A DNA stretch of 17,370 bases from Spirochaetaceae bacterium (GCA_031269165.1 JAISZQ010000205.1:1-17370), one strand, 5' to 3'. Counted from the first letter of the stretch, positions 1 through 7,435 are shown. Notes: a model not told the origin generated them from the letters alone. Numbers and translations: made by a program.

Positions 1-89
1 CAGTGCCGGCAATACTGCCTTGATCCGCGTTTGTATTGCTACAACATCTATGTTATTCATAGAAACTATTATACCGTTTATTTTTTTTC

Positions 90-283
90 TTGTCTATATT
101 ATTTCGTAACAATCCCTTAGCAGAAGATGTCTGGTACGAGGTTCGTACGGCGGTTAATGTCGGCGATCCCCTGTTTCAGTTGTGGTGGGCGGCGGTGCTT
201 TTTTATCGGGTGCTCCGTGAGGCGAAAGGGCGCTTTCGTTTCGAGATGCATCATGTTTTGGAGATGGCGCGTTCCCTTCCTAT
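90..283 (+). pseudogene. Remnant of the N-terminal half of a Y1/REP-type transposase
   Basis: The plus-strand frame contains WYEVRTAVN, then GDPLFQ, then VLFYRVLREAKGRFRFEM, from about base 120 to 250. This matches the usual opening of IS200-like/REP-associated transposases: WY-V near the start, 'F' after the first turn, then a helix and an 'F-FE' strand. The frame has no convincing start codon (only a TTG at 90, no ribosome site). After about base 255 the family resemblance stops and AT-rich repeat sequence continues the frame to a stop at 360-362. The tyrosine region and the C-terminal half are missing, so this is probably dead. Bases 1-89 hold only a short hairpin (CTATG...CATAG, about 47-62) and no gene. 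The assignment rests on motif recognition alone and is moderate at best. Confidence 0.4.
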
Positions 284-407
284 AATTTTCCATTCTCCAT
301 TTATCATTTTCAATTCCCGTAGGGGTGTGCGCGCGTGGCGCGAATGGAAAATGGATAATTGAAAATAGATAATGTTGTGTTTTGGAGACAGCGCGTTCCT
401 TTCCTAT
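256..407. repeat. 28-bp direct repeat pair with AT-rich inverted repeats between
   Basis: Bases 256-283 (TTTTGGAGATGGCGCG...) recur at 380-407 (TTTTGGAGACAGCGCG...), with about 25 of 28 bases identical. Between them lie two perfect inverted matches: ATTTTCCATTC at 285-295 with GAATGGAAAAT at 342-352, and ATTTTCAATT at 306-315 with AATTGAAAAT at 357-366. These two pairs cross rather than nest, so they do not make a simple hairpin. The right-hand repeat runs over the stop codon of the neighbouring hydrolase gene (404-406). Confidence 0.6.
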
Positions 408-2677
408 CCACGTCCATCTACAGTTAACGGTGATAGAAGCAACAACTCTACGCCCGCAAGGAGAACGATGCCGATCCCGTGGGTGTCGTTGAGGCGGGGC
501 AGCAGGTGTTCGGCGTAGTAGCGGGGGTTAAAGGCAAATTCCGATCCCCGGCATACGCCATAGACCGCGCCGTCTCTGTCAATCGCGTTCTTTTCAAGGG
601 CTTGCCACGCTTTTTGCGCGGCGGCGCGGTACACGCCTGAGTCCTCTAGCCAGCCTAAGCGGGCGCCCCGGCAAAATGCCGCGATAAACATGGCGGTAAC
701 CGAGGTTTCGGGGTACGAGGAGGCCATGTTCAAGACTTGGTTCCACCTGCCGTCTTCACTCTGGAGGGAAAGATACGCGGCGGAGAGGGTTCTGAAAAAG
801 CCGAGCAATTCTGCCCGTCTGGGGTGTTCAGGCGGCAAGGCCAGCAACAATTCCGAAAGCGAAAAGATCGTCCACCCGTTTCCCCGCCCCCACGGGACGC
901 CCGTATTCATGCCGCGCTCAAAATCGTACACGTGGGCCATAAGGCCGGAGTCCTCCAGAAAAAGATACTTCTTAAACCCCGCAAACTGGTCCACCGCGAG
1001 ATCGAGCAGGGAAGCGTCTCCTTTTAGGCGCGCGTAACGGCAGAGAAACGGCACACTCATATACAGATCGTCCGCCCACAGAGTGTTGTTATGCAAGTGG
1101 TGCATCAGCGTTTTGCGAAAGAAGCAGTTCTCGGGAAGGCGGTCCTGCCGGCGCACAATATGATTGGCCACATAGTCCGCCACCGCGACCGAGCCGTCGA
1201 GGGGCCGGTCTTTGGCCGCCTCCAGCATGGTGGCGGCGAAAGAGCCGCAGTCGTCCAGACTGTCGATGGAAGTGAGGAGGTGATGTACCGCCGTCGCCCC
1301 GCCGAAATGAGCCTTGTCAAACAAGGCGTAATCCAGCGTACGCACGGATTTCGTTATATGATCGGTAACATAATCCCGGACATACGCGCCAAACGCCTTC
1401 TCTTCCGGGGTACTTGAGCGTTCAAAATACCGCGCCGTTTCGATAAGCCCGTAGAGGGTCACGCCGAGCGGGTAATTCCAGTGCCCGTAGAGGGCGTTTT
1501 CGTTGTAAAGCCTCACCCACAAACTGGGGCCGTCGAGCCGCCACCATGTTTTTTCTTCCCCGCTTGTCCCGTGCCTCCCGTTATTCCCGTTCCCCCCGTT
1601 CCCCACAAGCAGTTCCCGATCGAAGGGCAATAACTCGCTTTCTTGCGTGTCCCGAAACGTACCGGCGTATATCCACGGAAAACAAACGCTGTCCAGGAAA
1701 AAAGGATTGGCAAAGCGGAGGGGCGCGTCCGGCTCCATTTCCGCCGTAACATCCCACGGGCCGGTGGCGGGTTTTGTGGATATGGCGACCAGATGATTGT
1801 CCCCTTTCTCCAACACCGCCTCGCGCCGGAAGGAGCCGCTTCCCCGGAACAATTCCGTGTAGATCTGATCCGGCCCCGACACATACAGGGCGCAGTCGCC
1901 TGAGGCGTTGCCCCGCAAAGGGACAACCGTCTTTTCCGCCGCAACAATGACGGTACGGGCCACGGCGCGATCCCCGCTTCGTGAACCGCCCGCTTTCGGG
2001 AAAAGCCGCTCGAAGCATCCGGCTTTGCGCTCAACCGCGCTCCACTCAGGCGGCGGAACACAAAGCCCGGCAAGACGCGGCGAACAAGGCGGCAGGGCCT
2101 CCTCCGGTAGGGGCTTATCCAACGGACGGGTATAGTCAAAACCTTCCATGCGGGGAAATGCCGCCTCAGACAGAGAAAAATCCCGCCCCTTGAAAAAAGA
2201 GTAGTCGAGTTTGCCAAGCCACGTCCCGAACTCGCCGCCAAAACCGGCCTTTGTCCGGGTAAAACGGATCACGACATGGTTTGCCCCACGCCGTACCGGA
2301 AGCGCAAGCGTGATCGCCCGGTCGGGGTAACGCTCGTCCATCACATCGGTCGCATAAATCAGCGCCCCGTTGACCCACAGTTTCGCCGGGCCCGCAGGGA
2401 TGATAACAAACTTCAACGCGCTGTTTTCAGCCGCCTCGTAGACCCCCCACGCATAGGCGTAGGAACCAAGCGCCGCGTCCGGGAATATCGCCACAAAATC
2501 CGCCGTGTAGCGGTAATCGGCGTTCCGCACAATGCCCCACGTAGAGTAAGGACGGGCTTGGTAATCGTGCCGGGGATTGGCCCCCAGATACCGTTCCGCG
2601 ACCGCCTTCACCGTCTCTCCCGCATCTCCCCGCGAAAAACACGCCATCGAATCTGCCGCATCAAAATAAACGCCCAC
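404..2677 (-). CDS. GH88/GH105-type unsaturated uronyl hydrolase with long N-terminal extension
   Basis: This 757-residue protein probably removes the terminal 4,5-unsaturated uronic acid from imported rhamnogalacturonan- or pectin-derived oligosaccharides. That reaction yields 5-keto-4-deoxyuronate and a shortened sugar. The C-terminal half (about 385-750) has GH105 (YteR-like) (alpha/alpha)6-barrel signatures: WADDLYM at 534-540, with the likely catalytic Asp at 536 or 537, WGRGNGW at 596-602, DGRWNQVL near 642-649, and SYPETS near 654-659. The first 350 residues are unusual for GH105. Residues about 50-140 look like a beta-sandwich sugar-binding module (PAKLWVNG at 97-104). A Gly/Asn-rich linker (359-371) separates the halves. 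There is no signal peptide, so it acts in the cytoplasm. The start is GTG at 2677, preceded by AAGGAG; a duplicate of this 5' end at 9341 uses ATG at the same place. It is the last gene of operon 1, 486 bp after the binding-protein gene. Confidence 0.85.
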   Translation of the reverse strand: MGVYFDAADSMACFSRGDAGETVKAVAERYLGANPRHDYQARPYSTWGIVRNADYRYTADFVAIFPDAALGSYAYAWGVYEAAENSALKFVIIPAGPAKLWVNGALIYATDVMDERYPDRAITLALPVRRGANHVVIRFTRTKAGFGGEFGTWLGKLDYSFFKGRDFSLSEAAFPRMEGFDYTRPLDKPLPEEALPPCSPRLAGLCVPPPEWSAVERKAGCFERLFPKAGGSRSGDRAVARTVIVAAEKTVVPLRGNASGDCALYVSGPDQIYTELFRGSGSFRREAVLEKGDNHLVAISTKPATGPWDVTAEMEPDAPLRFANPFFLDSVCFPWIYAGTFRDTQESELLPFDRELLVGNGGNGNNGRHGTSGEEKTWWRLDGPSLWVRLYNENALYGHWNYPLGVTLYGLIETARYFERSSTPEEKAFGAYVRDYVTDHITKSVRTLDYALFDKAHFGGATAVHHLLTSIDSLDDCGSFAATMLEAAKDRPLDGSVAVADYVANHIVRRQDRLPENCFFRKTLMHHLHNNTLWADDLYMSVPFLCRYARLKGDASLLDLAVDQFAGFKKYLFLEDSGLMAHVYDFERGMNTGVPWGRGNGWTIFSLSELLLALPPEHPRRAELLGFFRTLSAAYLSLQSEDGRWNQVLNMASSYPETSVTAMFIAAFCRGARLGWLEDSGVYRAAAQKAWQALEKNAIDRDGAVYGVCRGSEFAFNPRYYAEHLLPRLNDTHGIGIVLLAGVELLLLSPLTVDGRG

Positions 2678-2678
2678 G

Positions 2679-2716
2679 ATACAACTCCTTCACTTCTTAA
2701 TGCCTTAAACTTGACC
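2679..2716. repeat. Upstream segment duplicated at 9342-9379
   Basis: This 38-bp stretch ends just before the GTG start of the GH105-type gene and carries its ribosome site. It is identical to bases 9342-9379 upstream of the 28-codon ORF in front of the lyase gene. Similarity continues into the coding sequence (2655-2677 against 9319-9341, about 21 of 23 bases), then decays. One copy therefore arose by duplication of the 5' end of a GH105-type gene. Confidence 0.85.
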
Positions 2717-2759
2717 TGAAAAATTAAAGAACCAACACGTCATTGCGGACGGACTACCT

Positions 2760-2854
2760 GTCATTGCGAGCGGAGCGAAGCAATCCAGTGCGAGGCGTTC
2801 CCTCTCTGGATTGCTTCACCAACGGCAACTATGTTACCGCCTCCTCGCAATGAC
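2760..2854. repeat. Palindromic 'GTCATTGCGAGC' repeat, copy A1
   Basis: The element opens with GTCATTGCGAGCGGAGCGAA and closes with CGCAATGAC. Internal arms AAGCAATCCAG and CTGGATTGCTT can pair, so it folds as one long imperfect hairpin. A truncated relative (2739-2747, CGTCATTGCG) precedes it. The surrounding gap 2678-3163 contains no gene, only repeats. Confidence 0.85.
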
Positions 2855-2886
2855 GAGTACTGCCCGTCGTTGCGGGTGAGCCCTCC

Positions 2887-2997
2887 GTCATTGCGAGCGG
2901 GCCGCTCGTTAGAGCGGGCGAAGCAATCCAGTGCGAGGCGTTCCCTCTCTGGATTGCTTCACCAACGGCAACTATGTTGCCGCGGGTTCGCAATGAC
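2887..2997. repeat. Palindromic 'GTCATTGCGAGC' repeat, copy A2 (111 bp)
   Basis: This has the same outer arms as copy A1, with an extra inner stem GCCGCTCGTTAGAGCGGGC. It is essentially the same sequence as 9723-9833. A conserved 22-bp connector (GAGTACTG...TTGCGGG, 2855-2876) links it to copy A1. Confidence 0.85.
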
Positions 2998-3000
2998 GGC

Positions 3001-3153
3001 CCCGCCTCCTCTCCCCGTAGGGGGAGCCGTTGCGCTTGCTTAACGCGACACGCCCAAGTGCCTCCACGGCAGGTGGCCCGCTTCCTCTCCCCCGTAGGGG
3101 GAGCCGCCGCGCTTGCTTAACGCGACACGCCCAAGTGCCTCCACGGCAGGTGG
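3001..3153. repeat. Two tandem copies of a 76-77 bp unit
   Basis: Copies at 3001-3076 and 3077-3153 differ at only a few positions. Each starts with CCCGC(C/T)TCCTCTCCCC, includes a hairpin CTCCCC-GTA-GGGGAG, and ends with CCACGGCAGGTGG. They lie just downstream of the binding-protein stop codon. The hairpins have no T-run on the minus strand, so a terminator role is not supported, though they could act as mRNA 3'-end stabilisers. Confidence 0.9.
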
Positions 3154-3163
3154 CGACAGGTGG

Positions 3164-4720
3164 TTACTTTTTGAGTAGCCTGTCGAGGGCTTTTTGGTAA
3201 ATGTCGAGGGTGGTTTGCAGATTCATTTTCTGTATCTGGCTGACAAACGCATCCCATTTGCTCATAGGCTCGATTCCCATGATAAACTTATCCAGCCACT
3301 CGCCGCGATAGGTGTCAAGTTCGGCCCTGAGCGGAGAGAGCGTAGCCCGTTCCTCCTCGGTAAAGCTGAGAGAGGCGATCCAGTTTTCACGAATGAAATC
3401 GTTATCGGTATAGAGATCGCGGGCATCTCTCACGGCCTTGTGATCTTCCCGATCGTAGGTGTAGTCATAGATCAGTTCATCGCGCTGATTCTTGGGCATA
3501 TCTCTCGTGGTGAGCGGATGCGCCACCTCGCCGCGCTCGGCCTTGCCCAAGAAGTCGGGATCGCTCTTCGGCACACCGTCCACATAGTTAAAGGAATAAC
3601 CCTCGATGCCAAAGTTCATCAGAATAAAGCCCTCCTCGGAAAAACAATACTCAAAGTAGTCCAGTATGCGTTCGGGGTTTTTCGCCGAGACACTGATGGC
3701 GGCACTCCGGTCCCGCACGTGGGGATAGTGGATCACCGTGTGCCGTTCTCCGGTACGGGGACTCAGCATAGGCCCGACACCGATAAGACGGGCGTCGGAG
3801 TGCTGGTTGTTGACAAAATCATTGACCCCCGCCTGAATCCGCTGAATGTTATCGTGGGTCGCAAAGACATTGCCCCGCAACACCGATTCCCACCAACGGG
3901 TCGAGTCGGTCGTGGGATATTCGGGATCGATGAGCCCTTCGGCGTACCATTGCCGGGCAAGTTCGATTCCTTCCTTAAACCGAGGATCAAGAACGCCGTA
4001 TTTGACCTTTCCGTCCTCAACAAAATAATCCTCGATCACGCAATCCACATAGCCGCCCAAAAGACGATAGAGAATCCCGGCCCGTTGCTGACGGGACATA
4101 AAGCCGACTTTCCCGTCCTTTTTTGCGGCGACAAGGGCCGTGTGCCAGTCATCCGCGCTTACCGGCGGGGCAAGACCGTATTTCTGCAATAAGTCGTCCC
4201 GCGCAATGATAATATCCCCGATACGGCGGGTGGCCAGCATGGGGACATACCGGATATGCCCGTCGGTGTCCGGCAGGTACGATTTAAGGTACTCGTCCTC
4301 GAGAATATACTTGGTCAAATTCGGATAGCGGTCTGGATTCGCCTTGATAAGCTCATCAATGGAAAGCCACGCCTGGGGGTATCGCCTGAGTTGCAGACTG
4401 ATCTCTCCGATAACCACATCGGGAATATCACCTGAGGCCATAAGGAGATTGTAGGCCTCGTTTATCAACTGAGGACTTCCGCCGGGAATAACCTGCCAGT
4501 TGACGGTAACCCCGGTTTTCTCCCTGATAACTTTAAACCCGGGGGCATCTGGGGTAAACCAGTCGGTTTTTTCTGAAGCCTGCATCGGTATCCATACCGA
4601 TATGGCGACAGGGGCATTCGGATCGCCCGATGACACGGCTGCGTCGGACTTTTTCCCGCACCCGGCCAAAAACGCCAACTGAAACGACACGATCAAAAGA
4701 ACCAAACAAATTTTCTTCAT
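3164..4720 (-). CDS. ABC sugar transporter solute-binding lipoprotein (LplA/YtcQ-like)
   Basis: This 518-residue extracellular solute-binding protein probably presents pectin- or rhamnogalacturonan-derived oligosaccharides to the two permeases encoded just upstream. It has a classic lipoprotein signal: MKK, a hydrophobic stretch at about 4-18, and lipobox LAGC with Cys21, so it is anchored to a membrane. The length, and the run of 'DIPDVV', 'LSIDELIKANPDRYPN', and later 'RYVPML' motifs, fit the large LplA/YtcQ-type branch of family 1 binding proteins. I chose ATG at 4720 because GGAGGA lies 4 bases upstream; the longer TTG start at 4732 would overlap that ribosome site. It is the third gene of operon 1, separated from the LplC-like gene by a 273-bp gap holding a large inverted-repeat element. 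The substrate is inferred from context. Confidence 0.88.
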   Translation of the reverse strand: MKKICLVLLIVSFQLAFLAGCGKKSDAAVSSGDPNAPVAISVWIPMQASEKTDWFTPDAPGFKVIREKTGVTVNWQVIPGGSPQLINEAYNLLMASGDIPDVVIGEISLQLRRYPQAWLSIDELIKANPDRYPNLTKYILEDEYLKSYLPDTDGHIRYVPMLATRRIGDIIIARDDLLQKYGLAPPVSADDWHTALVAAKKDGKVGFMSRQQRAGILYRLLGGYVDCVIEDYFVEDGKVKYGVLDPRFKEGIELARQWYAEGLIDPEYPTTDSTRWWESVLRGNVFATHDNIQRIQAGVNDFVNNQHSDARLIGVGPMLSPRTGERHTVIHYPHVRDRSAAISVSAKNPERILDYFEYCFSEEGFILMNFGIEGYSFNYVDGVPKSDPDFLGKAERGEVAHPLTTRDMPKNQRDELIYDYTYDREDHKAVRDARDLYTDNDFIRENWIASLSFTEEERATLSPLRAELDTYRGEWLDKFIMGIEPMSKWDAFVSQIQKMNLQTTLDIYQKALDRLLKK

Positions 4721-4752
4721 AACTTCCTCCAAAAAAATAAAAATAGATACCC

Positions 4753-4779
4753 ATTATCTGGGCAAAAAACCTCAGTCAA
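4753..4779 (-). promoter_or_regulatory. Possible internal promoter for the binding-protein gene
   Basis: On the minus strand TTGACT (4774-4779) and GATAAT (4753-4758) are 15 bases apart, ahead of the ATG at 4720. Each box matches the consensus at 5 of 6 bases, but the spacing is short. The same bases form the tail of a GC-rich hairpin (4781-4796). This could uncouple binding-protein expression from the permeases, but the call is weak. Confidence 0.25.
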
Positions 4780-4797
4780 GGGGGGAAGTCTCCCCCT

Positions 4798-4920
4798 GTC
4801 AACAACTTAAGAATTTTGTCCGCGGATTGACGCGGATTTTCACGGATTATACCCCGCTCGATCCGTGTTAATCCGCGAAAATCCGCGGACCTTCCTTTTC
4901 TTTTTGCTTAAGTTGTTGAC
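4798..4920. repeat. 123-bp inverted-repeat (MITE-like) element within operon 1
   Basis: Perfect 14-bp terminal inverted repeats, GTCAACAACTTAAG (4798-4811) and CTTAAGTTGTTGAC (4907-4920), enclose further arms, GTCCGCGGAT (4819-4828) and ATCCGCGGAC (4881-4890). The whole can fold as one long hairpin. GGGAAGTCTCCCCC lies on both sides (4783-4796 and 4924-4937), like a long flanking duplication. A close relative of one terminal repeat (CTTAACTTGTTGAC) is found alone at 7749-7762. It encodes nothing. Confidence 0.8.
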
Positions 4921-4993
4921 AATGGGAAGTCTCCCCCACGCTCCAGACCCCGTCCCCGCAACCGTTGGCGGTGGTTTTGGAACAACCTCACCC

Positions 4994-5878
4994 CTATCCT
5001 TTCAGAGAACCCACCACGGCACCCTTGACAAAGTATTTTTGAATAAAGGGATAGACACAAAGGATAGGCGCCGCCGCCACGACAATGACCGCGTATTTGA
5101 TGGTGTCCGAGATAAGATTCTCGGCCCCCATATCCACCGCGCCGGATTGCATATTGGTAATATCGTTCAACTGATTCTGCAAAACGATCATTCGCAACCA
5201 GAGTTGCAGGGGGTAACGGTCAAAATCCTTGAGATAGATGAAGGCGTTAAACCATGCGTTCCAGTGCCCCACGGCATAGAACATCCCAATAGTCATAATC
5301 GACGCAGTGGACAGGGGAAGCACAACCCGCATGAGCACTCCCAGATCGTTGCACCCGTCGATGATCGCGGCTTCCTCAAGTTCGACCGGGAGACCCTGAA
5401 AGAACGTCCGCATGATGATCATGTTCCACGTACTGATGGCGCCGGGAAGAATCATCACCCAAAAGGTATTGAGGAGTTTGTAACTACGCATGACCAGATA
5501 GGTGGGAATGAGCCCGCCTGAAAAAAACATGGTTACGGCAATGAAAAACGTGAATACCCGTCGCCCGTAGAACTGTTTGCGGGACAGGGGATAGGCGCCG
5601 CAAACGGTGAGAACTAAATTGACGACGGTTCCGCAGACGGTATACAGGACGGTGTTCCGGTAACCGCTCCAGATGTTTTGGTACTTAAAGACCTCCTCGT
5701 AGGCCCTGACATTGAACCCACGAGGGATAATCCCCACCATTCCACGCGCCACAACGGAACTATCCGACAGGGAAGCGGCGATAACAAACAGGAACGGATA
5801 GAGCATCAGCCCGCACATAAAGATCATAAAAAGGCAGTTAAACCATTCAAAAACATACCGGGACGTGCTTTTTCTCAT
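4994..5878 (-). CDS. ABC sugar transporter permease (LplC/YtcP-like)
   Basis: This 294-residue inner-membrane permease of the MalG/LplC branch should form the translocation pore with the LplB-like protein encoded upstream. Six hydrophobic segments are visible, the first at about 14-36. The EAA loop that contacts the ATPase is at about 165-190 (VELEEAAIIDGC...LP), and the family's closing G-L-K-G pattern ends the protein. The ATG at 5878 is preceded by AAGGAG at good spacing; the longer GTG start at 5908 has no ribosome site and would overlap the previous gene. It starts 23 bp after the upstream stop. The context of a GH105-type hydrolase and a lipoprotein binding protein suggests oligouronide import. 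Confidence 0.9.
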   Translation of the reverse strand: MRKSTSRYVFEWFNCLFMIFMCGLMLYPFLFVIAASLSDSSVVARGMVGIIPRGFNVRAYEEVFKYQNIWSGYRNTVLYTVCGTVVNLVLTVCGAYPLSRKQFYGRRVFTFFIAVTMFFSGGLIPTYLVMRSYKLLNTFWVMILPGAISTWNMIIMRTFFQGLPVELEEAAIIDGCNDLGVLMRVVLPLSTASIMTIGMFYAVGHWNAWFNAFIYLKDFDRYPLQLWLRMIVLQNQLNDITNMQSGAVDMGAENLISDTIKYAVIVVAAAPILCVYPFIQKYFVKGAVVGSLKG

Positions 5879-5901
5879 ACCATTATTCTCCTTACCACAA
5901 A

Positions 5902-6843
5902 CTACCACAAACTGGTTTCTGAATACCGTTTGGCGAGGGCGTTGGTTACCCCTATCAAGATCAATCCCACCATGGCGTTAAAAAGGCCGACCGCCGCGGC
6001 GAAACTGTACTGGCTTTCCACAAGTCCCCGGCGGTACACATAGGTCGATATGACATCGGCGGTTTCATACACAGACGGGTTATACATGAGGAGTATCGAC
6101 TCCGCCCCAACGGAGAGCAACTCCCCGACCCGGAAGATCAGCATGATGACGATGGTGTTGGCGATACAGGGCAGGGTGATGTGGATGGTCTGCCGGATTC
6201 TGCCGCACCCGTCGATGACCGCCGCCTCGTACAATTCCGGGTTTACGCCGGTCAACGCCGCGAGATAAATAATGGTGCCCCAGCCGACGGTTCGCCAAAT
6301 GTTCATAACGGTGTACATCGTGCGGAAATACTTGGGGTCTCCCAAAAAATAAACGCGCTCCCCGCCAAAGGTGGCGATAAGGTTGTTGATGAGCCCTCTG
6401 CTGGGGGATAAAAATTCCACGAACATCGAGACGATGATCACCGTGGAAATAAAGTGCGGCAGATAGCTGATGGTCTGGGCCGTCTTTTTGAAGATTCCGT
6501 TTTTCAGTTCGTTGAACATAAGTGCCAGAAGGATGGGAGCGGGAAAACCAAAAATGAGCCCGTAAAAACTGATCAGGAAGGTATTTTTGAGTAGCCGCCA
6601 GAAAAACACCGACTTAAAAAATTGCTCAAAATAGGTGAACCCCACCCACGGACTTTTCCCGATACCCTCAAACACGTTATAATTCTTAAAGGCAATGACG
6701 ATTCCGTACATGGGAACATAACAAAATAAGATGTACCATGCCGCCACCGGCAGGAAAAGAAGATAGAGATACTTGTACCGAACTATCTTTGCCCCAATTT
6801 TCTGTTCCCCGCCAATTTTTAATGACGTTACCAATCCTTTCAT
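5902..6843 (-). CDS. ABC sugar transporter permease (LplB/YteP-like), first gene of operon 1
   Basis: This 313-residue inner-membrane permease has about six membrane segments. Typical LplB/YteP features are YLYLLFLPVAAWYILFCYVPMYG near 24-47 (shown in part), then WVGFTYFEQFF, and an EAA loop at about 203-225 (NPELYEAAVIDGCGR...LP). The ATG at 6843 has GAGGTG 6 bases upstream; the longer frame beginning at GTG 6852 would use that ribosome site as codons. The mRNA leader is predicted to be about 65 bases and to carry the 35-bp operator. No ATPase gene is linked; this transporter class commonly shares a multitask ATPase encoded elsewhere. Confidence 0.9.
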   Translation of the reverse strand: MKGLVTSLKIGGEQKIGAKIVRYKYLYLLFLPVAAWYILFCYVPMYGIVIAFKNYNVFEGIGKSPWVGFTYFEQFFKSVFFWRLLKNTFLISFYGLIFGFPAPILLALMFNELKNGIFKKTAQTISYLPHFISTVIIVSMFVEFLSPSRGLINNLIATFGGERVYFLGDPKYFRTMYTVMNIWRTVGWGTIIYLAALTGVNPELYEAAVIDGCGRIRQTIHITLPCIANTIVIMLIFRVGELLSVGAESILLMYNPSVYETADVISTYVYRRGLVESQYSFAAAVGLFNAMVGLILIGVTNALAKRYSETSLW

Positions 6844-6869
6844 TTTTAACACCTCGATAGATTAACTTT

Positions 6870-6904
6870 GTTCGTATATATGAATATATAATTTATATAT
6901 GAAC
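6870..6904. promoter_or_regulatory. 35-bp operator of operon 1 (probable IclR-regulator site)
   Basis: This AT-rich sequence has outer arms GTTCGTATATA and TATATATGAAC and a near-palindromic left half (TTCGTATATATGAA). It matches 13128-13162 at 33 of 35 bases; the differences are at operator positions 5 and 21. It lies 10 bp downstream of the -10 box, so a bound protein would cover the region just after the transcription start. That position favours repression. Confidence 0.8.
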
Positions 6905-6914
6905 TAATGGTACA

Positions 6915-6943
6915 AGTATAAGTCAATTTTTTTTGCCTGTCAA
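6915..6943 (-). promoter_or_regulatory. Promoter of operon 1
   Basis: On the minus strand there is TTGACA (6938-6943), a 17-base spacer, and TATACT (6915-6920), a near-consensus sigma-70 promoter. The start point is predicted near 6908, about 65 bases before the ATG at 6843. It has the same boxes, spacing and leader length as the operon 2 promoter. Confidence 0.85.
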
Positions 6944-7010
6944 GAAAAATTTTTCAAAAATATGAAAAAAATCGCAAATTTTTCCAAAATTGGGGGAGAA
7001 GGGATAAGAA

Positions 7011-7109
7011 ATGAACGGTAAGGAGAACGCTCGGATGACAGATAGTCGCAACTATCCTTTATCTGGCTTATGGACAATAGGTAATATATCGTTTATACTA
7101 GGGGCGTGA
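7011..7109 (+). CDS. Possible 32-codon ORF coupled to the toxin gene
   Basis: ATG at 7011 follows a purine-rich GGGGGAGAAGGGA stretch. The frame encodes 32 residues starting MNGKENARMTDSRNYPL and ends with TGA at 7107-7109. It overlaps the toxin's GTG start in a GTGA arrangement typical of translational coupling. The predicted toxin promoter lies inside this ORF, so the two readings compete. No family is recognised; it may be chance. Confidence 0.25.
   Translation: MNGKENARMTDSRNYPLSGLWTIGNISFILGA
7071..7099 (+). promoter_or_regulatory. Promoter of the toxin-antitoxin operon
   Basis: TGGACA (7071-7076), a 17-base spacer and TATACT (7094-7099) form a good sigma-70 promoter. Only 6 bases separate the -10 box from the GTG start at 7106, so transcription should begin at or next to the start codon. 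An inverted repeat GATAG-N6-CTATC at 7041-7056 just upstream could bind the antitoxin. Confidence 0.65.
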
Positions 7110-7435
7110 AAGAGGTGCGTAAAACCGAGGGGTTCAAACAATGGCTAAAAAAACTCAAAGACCGGATTGGTAAAGCTATTATTTATCAACGGATTGAACG
7201 GCTGTCCGAAGGAAATCCCGGAGATTTCGTTCCTCTTGGCGCGGGACTTTCTGAAATGCGTATCCACTACGGCCCCGGTTACCGTGTTTATTACAAGGAT
7301 ACCGGGAAGAAAATCGTAATTCTGCTTTGTGGTGGGGACAAATCCACTCAGGAGGCCGACATTACGAAAGCGAAAGCGCTTGCCAAAGAACCGATAGATG
7401 AACAAACAGAGGAGGAAAGAAATGAAAACGACTAA
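7106..7435 (+). CDS. RelE/HigB-superfamily toxin (addiction-module killer, Gp49-like)
   Basis: This 109-residue basic protein is the toxin of a type II toxin-antitoxin pair, probably an mRNA-cleaving ribosome-dependent RNase like its superfamily. Family hallmarks are visible: EVRKTEGFKQWLKKLKD at 3-19, LSEMRIHYGPGYRVYY at 48-63, and ILLCGGDKSTQ near 72-82. The GTG start at 7106 fits the family's usual beginning two residues before 'EVR'. No ribosome site sits at normal spacing; the start is consistent with a leaderless mRNA or with coupling to the 7011-7109 ORF. The gene order is toxin first, and its 3' end overlaps the antitoxin by 14 bases. The acidic C-terminal tail (about 98-109) overlies the antitoxin ribosome site, so its sequence may be constrained by that. 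Confidence 0.85.
   Translation: MKEVRKTEGFKQWLKKLKDRIGKAIIYQRIERLSEGNPGDFVPLGAGLSEMRIHYGPGYRVYYKDTGKKIVILLCGGDKSTQEADITKAKALAKEPIDEQTEEERNEND

Noticed and set aside
285..366. Large hairpin or terminator downstream of the GH105-type gene
   Set aside because: The two inverted-repeat pairs cross each other, so they do not nest into a simple stem, and no T-run follows on the minus strand.
1513..2241. Long open frame on the minus strand in another phase
   Set aside because: It lies entirely inside the GH105-type gene, has Arg/Pro-rich composition typical of a shifted frame in GC-rich DNA, and shows no motifs.
2739..2997. CRISPR array
   Set aside because: Repeats are long, palindromic, irregularly spaced and share their spacers (the connector); there are no short identical repeats with unique spacers and no cas genes.
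3194..4192. 332-codon plus-strand frame
   Set aside because: It is antisense to the binding-protein gene, which has clear lipoprotein and family signatures; the antisense frame has none and no ribosome site.
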